DNA from: JAGTVG01 sp964389805 | GTDB taxonomy: Bacteria; Bacteroidota; Bacteroidia; Cytophagales; Cyclobacteriaceae | Direction of reading: 5' to 3' | DNA: 9,321 nt | Assembly (NCBI GenBank): GCA_964389805.1 | Contig: CAYMFU010000002.1 | Location: 1 to 9,321, forward strand | Shown here: positions 1 to 4,667 of the stretch, in pieces | How the letters are laid out: each line of letters opens with the position of its first letter | Numbering within the stretch: the stretch's first letter is position 1 | Program-made: the position numbers and the translations under genes | The notes under the pieces: model-generated | Told to the model about the DNA's origin: nothing | What the model saw: the letters and a program-made list of their open reading frames with translations, nothing else | The model's database searches: none

Positions 1-39
1 CCAATGGGTAGTTCTGCTGGTAGAAGATTGATCATATAA
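1..39 (+). other. Possible 3' tail of an upstream reading frame
   Basis: Frame 1 is open from the window edge and ends with TAA at 37-39 (C-terminus PMGSSAGRRLII). Frame 2 is also open until TGA at 29-31, so even the frame is uncertain. Nothing can be said about the product. If frame 1 is real, the palindrome at 47-93 lies 7 bases after its stop. Confidence 0.25.
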
Positions 40-46
40 AGAATAG

Positions 47-93
47 AATATTGAAATATTGATAACTCTAGAGGTTAACAATATTTCAATATT
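47..93. repeat. Long AT-rich palindrome built from octamer repeats
   Basis: The arms AATATTGAAATATTG (47-61) and CAATATTTCAATATT (79-93) are perfect reverse complements of 15 bp. The left arm is itself two head-to-tail copies of AATATTGA (47-54, 55-62). The right arm holds the inverted octamer at 86-93 and a one-mismatch copy at 78-85. The 17-nt spacer contains the palindrome CTCTAGAG (66-73), so most of the element can pair with itself. No T-tract follows, so it is not a standard terminator. It could be a pair of operator or iteron sites, a cruciform, or an RNA hairpin. Confidence 0.75.
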
Positions 94-201
94 AAATGAA
101 CATAATTAATTTCGGGCTTGCTTTTTAACGTAGAAGAGATAGTTTATTACCTTACATCTTTGGTAGTAAGGCAGATTTCAAAACCTTAAAATCAGTTTAA
201 A

Positions 202-474
202 ATGGCACAAAGAAGAAGAACCGCAAGAATAGGATTATCTAGAATTACTAGAGTAACTGTTCCAAAATTAAACTTTACCGAATTAAGTGATCGAGAAAAT
301 AAGATGATTAATGAAGGAATCAACCAGAACATTAATCTTATTAAGATGATTAAAGAAGGAAGAAAAATCAGTAGTGTAATTAAGGCTCCAACTATTAATA
401 TTAAGACCTTGAGCAGAACTGATAACAGAAAGCTTAATACTCAACTTCGCACACGATTTGCAAGTATATCTTGA
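202..474 (+). CDS. Small, very basic protein of unknown function
   Basis: A 90-residue protein I do not recognise. It holds about 20 Arg/Lys against 6 Asp/Glu and opens with an arginine cluster (MAQRRRTAR), followed by a mixed polar region rich in Asn, Ile and Lys. It has no signal peptide or membrane segment. The charge suggests binding to nucleic acid or another polyanion, but this is inference only. ATG 202 is the first start after an in-frame TAA at 187-189, and the bases before it (tttaaa) fit an A-rich Bacteroidota start. The membrane micro-protein at 479 begins 4 bases after its stop, so the two are probably co-transcribed. It lies in an AT-rich stretch lacking housekeeping genes. A DNA-condensing or virion-associated protein of a small mobile element is one option. 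Confidence 0.6.
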   Translation: MAQRRRTARIGLSRITRVTVPKLNFTELSDRENKMINEGINQNINLIKMIKEGRKISSVIKAPTINIKTLSRTDNRKLNTQLRTRFASIS

Positions 475-478
475 TCAG

Positions 479-589
479 ATGACAATAACTCAACTTGAAC
501 CAATTACAACTGCAGTAGTCGCAAGTACTGTTGGGTCCGTAGTTGGTTCAGTTGTTGGCTCAATTTTAGCTAGCAAACTTGGGGATTAA
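479..589 (+). CDS. Glycine-zipper membrane micro-protein (36 aa)
   Basis: A 36-codon frame from ATG 479 to TAA 587-589. It has a short polar N-terminus (MTITQLEPITT) and then a hydrophobic helix of about 20 residues. Gly19, Gly23, Gly27, Ala31 and Gly35 recur every four residues (VGSVVGSVVGS core), a textbook glycine-zipper spacing for tight helix packing in membranes. Glycine-zipper and small-residue helices occur in pore-forming peptides, some toxins, and phage coat or membrane proteins; which of these applies here is not shown. It starts 4 bases after the stop of the basic protein at 202-474, so both are probably translated from one message. No antitoxin-like antisense RNA is evident. The ORF is short, so it could be chance, but the regular glycine spacing argues against that. 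Confidence 0.5.
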   Translation: MTITQLEPITTAVVASTVGSVVGSVVGSILASKLGD

Positions 590-650
590 TAATTGATAGA
601 CAGTCTTTTTTACTTTCTAATTTTTAGTTCTTCATTATAATGATTCGCTT

Positions 651-682
651 CCTGCAATTGAACCATAAGGTAAGATTGCAGG
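651..682. repeat. Stem-loop, 8-bp perfect arms
   Basis: CCTGCAAT (651-658) and ATTGCAGG (675-682) are perfect reverse complements around a 16-nt loop. It is the first of three consecutive stem-loops in the non-coding stretch after the micro-protein. No T-tract follows, so it is not an evident terminator. Confidence 0.5.
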
Positions 683-690
683 GCTAGGTG

Positions 691-735
691 AAATTGAGAT
701 CATAGATGAATCTCGCAAATCAAAGCTCTCAATTT
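691..735. repeat. Stem-loop, 9-bp perfect arms
   Basis: AAATTGAGA (691-699) pairs perfectly with TCTCAATTT (727-735) around a 27-nt loop. It begins 8 bases after the previous stem-loop and ends 27 bases before the GC-rich element at 763. Confidence 0.45.
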
Positions 736-762
736 ATGATAGCGTTTTTAATCAAAATAATT

Positions 763-799
763 CCTCGAGGTTCTACCGAGGGGCTCTGCCCCAGGGTAG
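763..799. repeat. GC-rich double hairpin, REP-like element
   Basis: A roughly 35-nt island of about 70% G+C within strongly AT-rich DNA. It opens with the palindrome CCTCGAGG (763-770), whose CCTCG also pairs with CGAGG at 777-781. A second hairpin follows: GGGGC (780-784), loop TCT, GCCCC (788-792). GTAG tetranucleotides are present on both strands (796-799 on the plus strand; 773-776 read on the minus strand). GC-rich hairpins flanked by GTAG are characteristic of REP elements mobilised by RAYT-type transposases. A rolling-circle origin hairpin is the main alternative. Only one copy is visible in the window. Confidence 0.5.
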
Positions 800-949
800 T
801 TGATTGAAAATTTATGGATTCAACTTTTAAGATTTTTTATTAGATTTATCTTTGGTGTATTTGTAGTTTGGTTATACGTTATTTTGGCGCCAATCATATT
901 AGAAAAAGCATTTTTCCGGAGAAAAGAAAGACTCAATTTCTACTTCTGA
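800..949 (+). CDS. Possible small membrane protein (49 codons, TTG start)
   Basis: An open frame from TTG 800, directly after an in-frame TAG, to TGA 947-949. The predicted peptide has a short start (IENLWIQLLRFF), one long hydrophobic helix (IRFIFGVFVVWLYVILAPII) and a basic tail (FFRRKERLNFYF), which matches the positive-inside pattern of a single-pass inner-membrane protein. Against it: there is no ATG, no clear ribosome site, it abuts the REP-like hairpin, and AT-rich DNA readily yields Phe/Ile/Leu-rich frames by chance. No family is recognised. Confidence 0.25.
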   Translation: MIENLWIQLLRFFIRFIFGVFVVWLYVILAPIILEKAFFRRKERLNFYF

Positions 950-1213
950 GCAAGAGTGTAAGACATTAAAATCATAAATATTTGTCTGTTAAGTTTTGAT
1001 ATAACAATCAGAAATTTAAGGTCTGATCATACGAATTTACATACGAGAGAGTATTAATTGAACTTAATTCATCCTAATATTTCTTAATGCCTTTCATTAA
1101 GAGATCTAAAGGTATCATATGAGCTTTAATGAAAACATTTAATGCTTAATCAAACTTAATTCTAGAATGAATTCCGTTATGCTCCACAATTTTATAGATT
1201 GTGAATAAGATTT
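950..1213. other. Non-coding AT-rich stretch with small inverted repeats
   Basis: No convincing reading frame is seen on either strand. The stretch holds short perfect inverted repeats: TCTTAATG/CATTAAGA (1082-1089, 1095-1102) and CACAAT/ATTGTG (1185-1190, 1198-1203). It runs straight into the terminator at 1214-1252, so it is probably a 3' untranslated region or an independently transcribed small RNA. Confidence 0.4.
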
Positions 1214-1252
1214 ACCAACATTTTCGCCAACATGAAAATGTTGGTTTTTTTT
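1214..1252 (+). terminator. Strong intrinsic terminator, plus strand
   Basis: CCAACATTTTC (1215-1225) and GAAAATGTTGG (1234-1244) form a perfect 11-bp stem with an 8-nt loop; A1214/T1245 can extend it. Eight T residues follow at 1245-1252. It works for plus-strand transcription, yet the nearest supported plus-strand gene ends at 589 (or 949 if the weak ORF is real). The minus-strand gene at 1256-1690 ends right against it. Confidence 0.85.
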
Positions 1253-1255
1253 GTT

Positions 1256-1690
1256 TTAGATAAAATGCTCTTTTAAATTTTTTAAGGAATTCCCAATTAT
1301 TCTTTCCCATTGAGGTTTTATAAACTTCTTATCTAACCATTTGCCAATCAAGGGAATGTATATATTGTATTCTAAAGCATAAGTAAATTTCGTTCCTCCG
1401 TCTACTGATTCAAATACCCAGAAAGTCGTATGAGGCATTCCTTTTGTAGCCCTCCCTTTCCATCCCTTGTTTTCAACATAATCAAATATTTCTGTTTCTA
1501 TATTGACTGATAATCCCATCATCTTTGCTTTATAGGAATATCGAGTACCATTGCCCTTGATTGTATTTGTTGTTGGTTTAAAATCTGATACACCTTCAAA
1601 CCATTCCTCCCATTCTTTATAATCAGAAGCATACTGAAATGCCTCATCTATTGGAGCGGGTAATTGAATACTGTTTTCAATCCTAGTCAT
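1256..1690 (-). CDS. SRPBCC (START-like) family protein
   Basis: A 144-residue soluble protein that reads as a complete SRPBCC/polyketide-cyclase-like (START superfamily) domain. Such domains form a helix-grip fold around a deep hydrophobic cavity and bind or act on lipids, polyketides and similar ligands. The N-terminus (residues 1-34) shows the usual opening: first beta-strand, then LPAPIDEAFQYASD and a Trp-rich helix end (KEWEEWF). Central beta-strands include GTRYSYKAKMMG and GTKFTYALEYNI. The long C-terminal helix (about 122-144) ends NSLKNLKEHF, a family hallmark. Length is normal. ATG 1690 is the only plausible start. It stands alone on the minus strand, divergent from the glycosidase at 1891, so context gives no substrate. 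The cellular function is unknown. Confidence 0.85.
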   Translation of the reverse strand: MTRIENSIQLPAPIDEAFQYASDYKEWEEWFEGVSDFKPTTNTIKGNGTRYSYKAKMMGLSVNIETEIFDYVENKGWKGRATKGMPHTTFWVFESVDGGTKFTYALEYNIYIPLIGKWLDKKFIKPQWERIIGNSLKNLKEHFI

Positions 1691-1890
1691 TGATTTAAAT
1701 TTGGTATTTATTTTGATAACATGGAAAAAATCAAAATAATTCCGGCGGGACGAAAAAATGATCTCTTACCTACGATTGAATAAATAAAAAGATAGTATCT
1801 ATTCCATAACCTGATATAATGAATCATATAAACTGAAATTTTTCTTATATTGTGGTATACGCCATTTTTTAACTAACTGATTTTTAAGTT
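1691..1890. promoter_or_regulatory. Divergent intergenic promoter region
   Basis: A 200-bp spacer between the minus-strand SRPBCC gene and the plus-strand glycosidase, so both promoters should lie here. No clean match to the Bacteroidota TTTG / TAnnTTTG housekeeping promoter was found by eye. The nearest candidate for the glycosidase is TATATTGT at 1846-1853, with two mismatches. No riboswitch or operator is evident. Confidence 0.35.
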
Positions 1891-3222
1891 ATGAATAAAA
1901 ATAAACTGATCACCCTTCTTGTGCCTATTTTAATATTGGCATGCAATCCAGACAATCCCCAGGAACGAGGAGTTGGTCCCCCCTTACATGTTGAAATAAA
2001 AAAAGATCAGGACCGATTTCAGATGTATGTAAATGGCAATCCTTATTTTATAAAAGGGGCCCGGACAATCGGTACAAAATATATGGATAAAGTATCCGAA
2101 TATGGTGGGAATGCTGTCCGAATCGGTTACCGGAAAAATGTTGAGGAAGTAATGGATGAAGCCCATCGCCTCGGTTTAACTGTGTTATTTGGACTTCCCG
2201 TTCAGGCAGAAAGGAATGGTTTCGATTACGGGGATAAGAATACCGTAAAAGAACAGTTCAATAAAATGAAAGAAATTGTACGGACCCACAAAGATCATCC
2301 TGCACTTCTCATGTGGGCCATTGGAAATGAATTAGACCATATCCCTGGTGATGAGGACTATAATCTCAATATGTGGAATGCGGTGAATGACATTGCACGA
2401 ATGATACATAAAATTGATGGGGATCACCCGGCAATGGCAGTAGTTGGAAGAGGAAATAATGAAAAAATGAAGGATATCGTGGAGCGATGTAAAGATATTG
2501 ATCTATTGGGGATCAACACCTATGCCGATATCTGGGAAATTCCTGACTGGTTACGTGAGTACAATTGGAATAAACCATTTGCGGTTACGGAATGGGGCCC
2601 AAGTGGACATTGGCAGGTACCGAGAACAAAATGGGGAGTTGTGATAGAAGAAACAAGTACAGTAAAAGCCGGTGTCTATCAGGAACGATACGAAAGGGTA
2701 ATAAAATCTGAGCCCTGGTGCATAGGATCATATGTTTTTCTTTGGACAAGTAATAGACAGGAGAGGACCCATACCTGGTACAATATGTTTCACGATGATG
2801 GATCAGAGAAGGGACCTGTTGAAGTAATGCATTATGAATGGACAGGAAAATGGCCGGATAACAGAACACCAGTAATTGATTCAATACAAATCAATGGATT
2901 GAATGCTAAAGATAATATCCTCTTAGGAACCTCCACTGTTTATCAAGCAAAGGTTTTTACCTATGATCCAGATGGGGATGAATTGACTATTCAATGGGAA
3001 CTTATTCCGGAAAACAAGAAATTCGGAGCCTACGCCGGACAGGGAGAAACTAAGCCCACAACACTTGTTGGATCTGTAATTGAGAAACTGGAAGATGGTA
3101 GACACATAAGATTTTTATCTCCTGATGAAATGGGAGGAAATTTCAGATTGTTTGTCTACGTCAATGATGGGAACAACCACTCAGCTATAGCGAATATACC
3201 CTTCCATATTATAGAAGAGTGA
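1891..3222 (+). CDS. Lipoprotein glycoside hydrolase, GH2-like TIM barrel (clan GH-A)
   Basis: A 443-residue secreted lipoprotein. The signal peptide is residues 1-17, with lipobox ILAC and lipidated Cys18. Residues 41-320 match the catalytic barrel of GH2-type enzymes. The first strand is FQMYVNGNPYFIKGA, the acid/base motif is WAIGNELD (Glu147), and the nucleophile motif is AVTEWGP (Glu234). Both retaining-mechanism glutamates are therefore present. The C-terminal part (about 328-443) is a beta domain with DPDGDELTIQWEL and FVYVNDGNNHSA, resembling cadherin/Ig-like modules; its Asp cluster may bind calcium. GH2 enzymes usually carry a sugar-binding domain and an Ig domain before the barrel. 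Both are missing here and the barrel is short, so this is a minimal version. The substrate cannot be told. No SusC/SusD pair or other carbohydrate enzyme is adjacent. ATG 1891 gives a proper signal peptide. Confidence 0.85.
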   Translation: MNKNKLITLLVPILILACNPDNPQERGVGPPLHVEIKKDQDRFQMYVNGNPYFIKGARTIGTKYMDKVSEYGGNAVRIGYRKNVEEVMDEAHRLGLTVLFGLPVQAERNGFDYGDKNTVKEQFNKMKEIVRTHKDHPALLMWAIGNELDHIPGDEDYNLNMWNAVNDIARMIHKIDGDHPAMAVVGRGNNEKMKDIVERCKDIDLLGINTYADIWEIPDWLREYNWNKPFAVTEWGPSGHWQVPRTKWGVVIEETSTVKAGVYQERYERVIKSEPWCIGSYVFLWTSNRQERTHTWYNMFHDDGSEKGPVEVMHYEWTGKWPDNRTPVIDSIQINGLNAKDNILLGTSTVYQAKVFTYDPDGDELTIQWELIPENKKFGAYAGQGETKPTTLVGSVIEKLEDGRHIRFLSPDEMGGNFRLFVYVNDGNNHSAIANIPFHIIEE

Positions 3223-3225
3223 TTT

Positions 3226-3415
3226 CTGCAATTTGTACTTATACCAATGGATGAATCTCTATTTAAATAGTACTAATTTAGAGAATCGGACCTGTTGTTT
3301 TAACGAGATATAGGCTTAATAAGTCCGCAGCCTATCCGAATAATGCAAATTGGACTACTTATATTACAATTATTTAACCCTACCGTTAGATAATGCAATT
3401 TGTCTTATATAAGAA
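3226..3415 (+). repeat. Three degenerate copies of a short motif downstream of the glycosidase
   Basis: Related strings occur at about 3227 (TGCAATTTGTACTTATA), 3344 (TGCAAATTGGACTACTTATA) and 3394 (TGCAATTTGTCTTATATA). The common core is TGCAA(A/T)TTG followed by CTTATA. Spacing is irregular, so this is not a CRISPR array. It may be decayed duplication, repeated protein-binding sites upstream of the gene at 3450, or chance in AT-rich DNA. Confidence 0.35.
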
Positions 3416-3449
3416 TATATTAATAAGATTGAATTGACGTTAATAGGGT

Positions 3450-3719
3450 ATGAAAGATTACGATAACCTGGATAGCAGCAAGGTTTTTATATTGAACGAC
3501 GAAGTTATTGCCGAGGCTTTTCTGGAATATTATAATGATATTCCGTTTATCAACATTTATGTTGATTATTCTGTTGACATGTATGTCAGGTTAAAAAGGA
3601 GGTCTGATACAATAACTATTTTCAGGAATCTTAGTCGTGGATTAGTAAAATCTCTTGTAAAACATGGCTTTGCATGTAATGATTCGGGTTCTATCCAAAT
3701 GCGATTACACTTGAACTAA
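3450..3719 (+). CDS. Small protein of unknown function (89 aa)
   Basis: I do not recognise this protein. It has no signal peptide or membrane segment. The N-terminal half is acidic with aromatic residues (LNDEVIAEAFLEYYNDIPFINIYVDYS) and the C-terminal half is basic (VRLKRRSD, LSRGLVKSLVKHGF). The pattern fits a compact alpha/beta protein with strands around 33-48 and 53-58 and a helix around 61-72. It stands alone on the plus strand 227 bp after the glycosidase and is closed by an excellent terminator 3 bases after its stop, which supports it as a real transcribed gene. No close ATG competes with the chosen start. A cytoplasmic regulatory or adaptor role would be a guess. Confidence 0.6.
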   Translation: MKDYDNLDSSKVFILNDEVIAEAFLEYYNDIPFINIYVDYSVDMYVRLKRRSDTITIFRNLSRGLVKSLVKHGFACNDSGSIQMRLHLN

Positions 3720-3722
3720 AAT

Positions 3723-3754
3723 AAAAAATCCCGCAATTGAGCGGGATTTTTTTT
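3723..3754. terminator. Bidirectional intrinsic terminator
   Basis: AAAAAATCCCGC (3723-3734) and GCGGGATTTTTT (3741-3752) form a perfect stem with loop AATTGA. A T-run lies 3' of the G+C core on both strands (T3747-3754 on plus; T opposite A3723-3728 on minus). It ends the plus-strand gene at 3450-3719 and the converging minus-strand lipoprotein operon, whose last stop is at 3774. Confidence 0.9.
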
Positions 3755-3773
3755 GGATTAACCAAATGAGCAA

Positions 3774-4646
3774 CTAATCCTCGTGATCATCAAAATCATC
3801 ATCCCCATCGTGGTCTTCTCCGGCGTCCAGCATTAAATTAAGCTTTGACCATATAGCTGCTGCAATATCTGAATTGGAATTACTGTTTATTCTCACAATT
3901 CCATCAATATCCACACTTGTCTCATTGATATTGATGCTATCTAGGAACTGATCAAGATCGAATAAAATCAGTATATGATTTAATGCGCCCTTGTCAAGCT
4001 GGATCCCTGATTTACGTTCAATTTCGAACTCAATATGCCTGTCAGTCGAATACTGAACAGTTACAGGATCAGACCCCTCAACGGCATAAGTGAATTCAAT
4101 AAATATTGAATATTCATTATCCAGGATAGGTTCTAGTTTTAATTCAATTTCCTTATATGTACCCGGGAAAACATCTGCAATGCCAAAATCCGGATTACTT
4201 GTTCCTGCAATTAGATCTACTTCAAATCTTCCTTCGAACTCTATATCAAAATTAGAATCATCAAATGAGTCATCAGAATCGTCGTCGCTCGAATCATCGT
4301 CACTCGAATCATCGTCGCTGCTGCCATCATCAGAATCATCATCGTGGCCACTACTATTACTTCCACTGTGATCATCCGAATGGTCGTCAACAATTGATTC
4401 AAATTCAATCTCTGTAACGCCGAGCATAACCTGGTTGAATGTAATATGATCTTCCAAAGCCCTTGCTCCTGCGTCAAACCCACCTATATTTGAGGTGGCT
4501 TTGATCTTCAATTGAACATCCGCTAAATTAGGATCAACGTCCTCTCCACAGCTGGTCATTAACAATCCAACTACGATTAATAATAATGGAATCAGGTTTT
4601 TCAAATTTTTCATCATACAGTTATATAATTGTTTAACTTTTTTCAT
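3774..4646 (-). CDS. Acidic lipoprotein with Asp/Ser-rich linker (DUF4382-like)
   Basis: A 290-residue lipoprotein with hydrophobic signal region LIPLLLIVVGLLMTSC and lipidated Cys33. The following GED acidic residues could favour export to the cell surface, as in Bacteroidota lipoprotein export signals. Residues 42-85 and 132-255 form a beta-rich body (VQLKIKATSNIGGF, VMLGVTEIEFES, then FEGRFEVDLIAG). The layout resembles DUF4382-type Bacteroidota lipoproteins, a moderate-confidence guess. Between the two halves lies a low-complexity Asp/Ser/His stretch (about 87-131), and the C-terminus is again acidic (DHDGDDDFDDHED). Such clusters could bind divalent cations, but that is not shown. ATG 4646 has an A-rich upstream context. 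Met11 (4616) or Met12 (4613) would give a more typical 22-23-residue signal peptide, and the mature protein is the same. It lies 21 bp after the larger lipoprotein gene, in one operon. Confidence 0.75.
   Translation of the reverse strand: MKKVKQLYNCMMKNLKNLIPLLLIVVGLLMTSCGEDVDPNLADVQLKIKATSNIGGFDAGARALEDHITFNQVMLGVTEIEFESIVDDHSDDHSGSNSSGHDDDSDDGSSDDDSSDDDSSDDDSDDSFDDSNFDIEFEGRFEVDLIAGTSNPDFGIADVFPGTYKEIELKLEPILDNEYSIFIEFTYAVEGSDPVTVQYSTDRHIEFEIERKSGIQLDKGALNHILILFDLDQFLDSININETSVDIDGIVRINSNSNSDIAAAIWSKLNLMLDAGEDHDGDDDFDDHED
4276..4320. repeat. 15-bp tandem repeat, three copies, inside the acidic lipoprotein gene
   Basis: Three successive 15-mers (4276-4290, 4291-4305, 4306-4320) share the pattern GAATCrTCGTCrCTs with only single-base differences. 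They encode the repeated Ser/Asp pentads of the linker. Because the unit is a multiple of three, copy-number change would lengthen or shorten the linker without a frameshift. Confidence 0.8.
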
Positions 4647-4667
4647 TTTATATTAAATTATTTCTAT

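Noticed and set aside
47..93. XerCD dif-type attachment site
   Set aside because: A dif site has two 11-bp arms around a 6-bp centre; here the arms are 15 bp with a 17-bp spacer and octamer substructure, and I saw no convincing match to a dif core.
1122..1145. Tiny ORF (ATGAGC...TAA) and a 13-codon ORF near 1167
   Set aside because: They are too short, have no hydrophobic or charged pattern, and occur at the rate expected in AT-rich DNA.
1984..3105. Minus-strand open frames inside the glycosidase gene
   Set aside because: They lie opposite a gene with clear catalytic motifs and signal peptide, and their translations show no domain pattern.
4270..4345. Possible CRISPR or non-coding tandem array
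   Set aside because: The 15-bp units are contiguous without spacers and encode Ser/Asp pentads in frame with the lipoprotein.
4090..4371. Plus-strand Ser/Leu-rich frame opposite the acidic lipoprotein gene
   Set aside because: It is the complement of Asp/Ser codon runs; the poly-Ser composition is a shadow of the real minus-strand gene.
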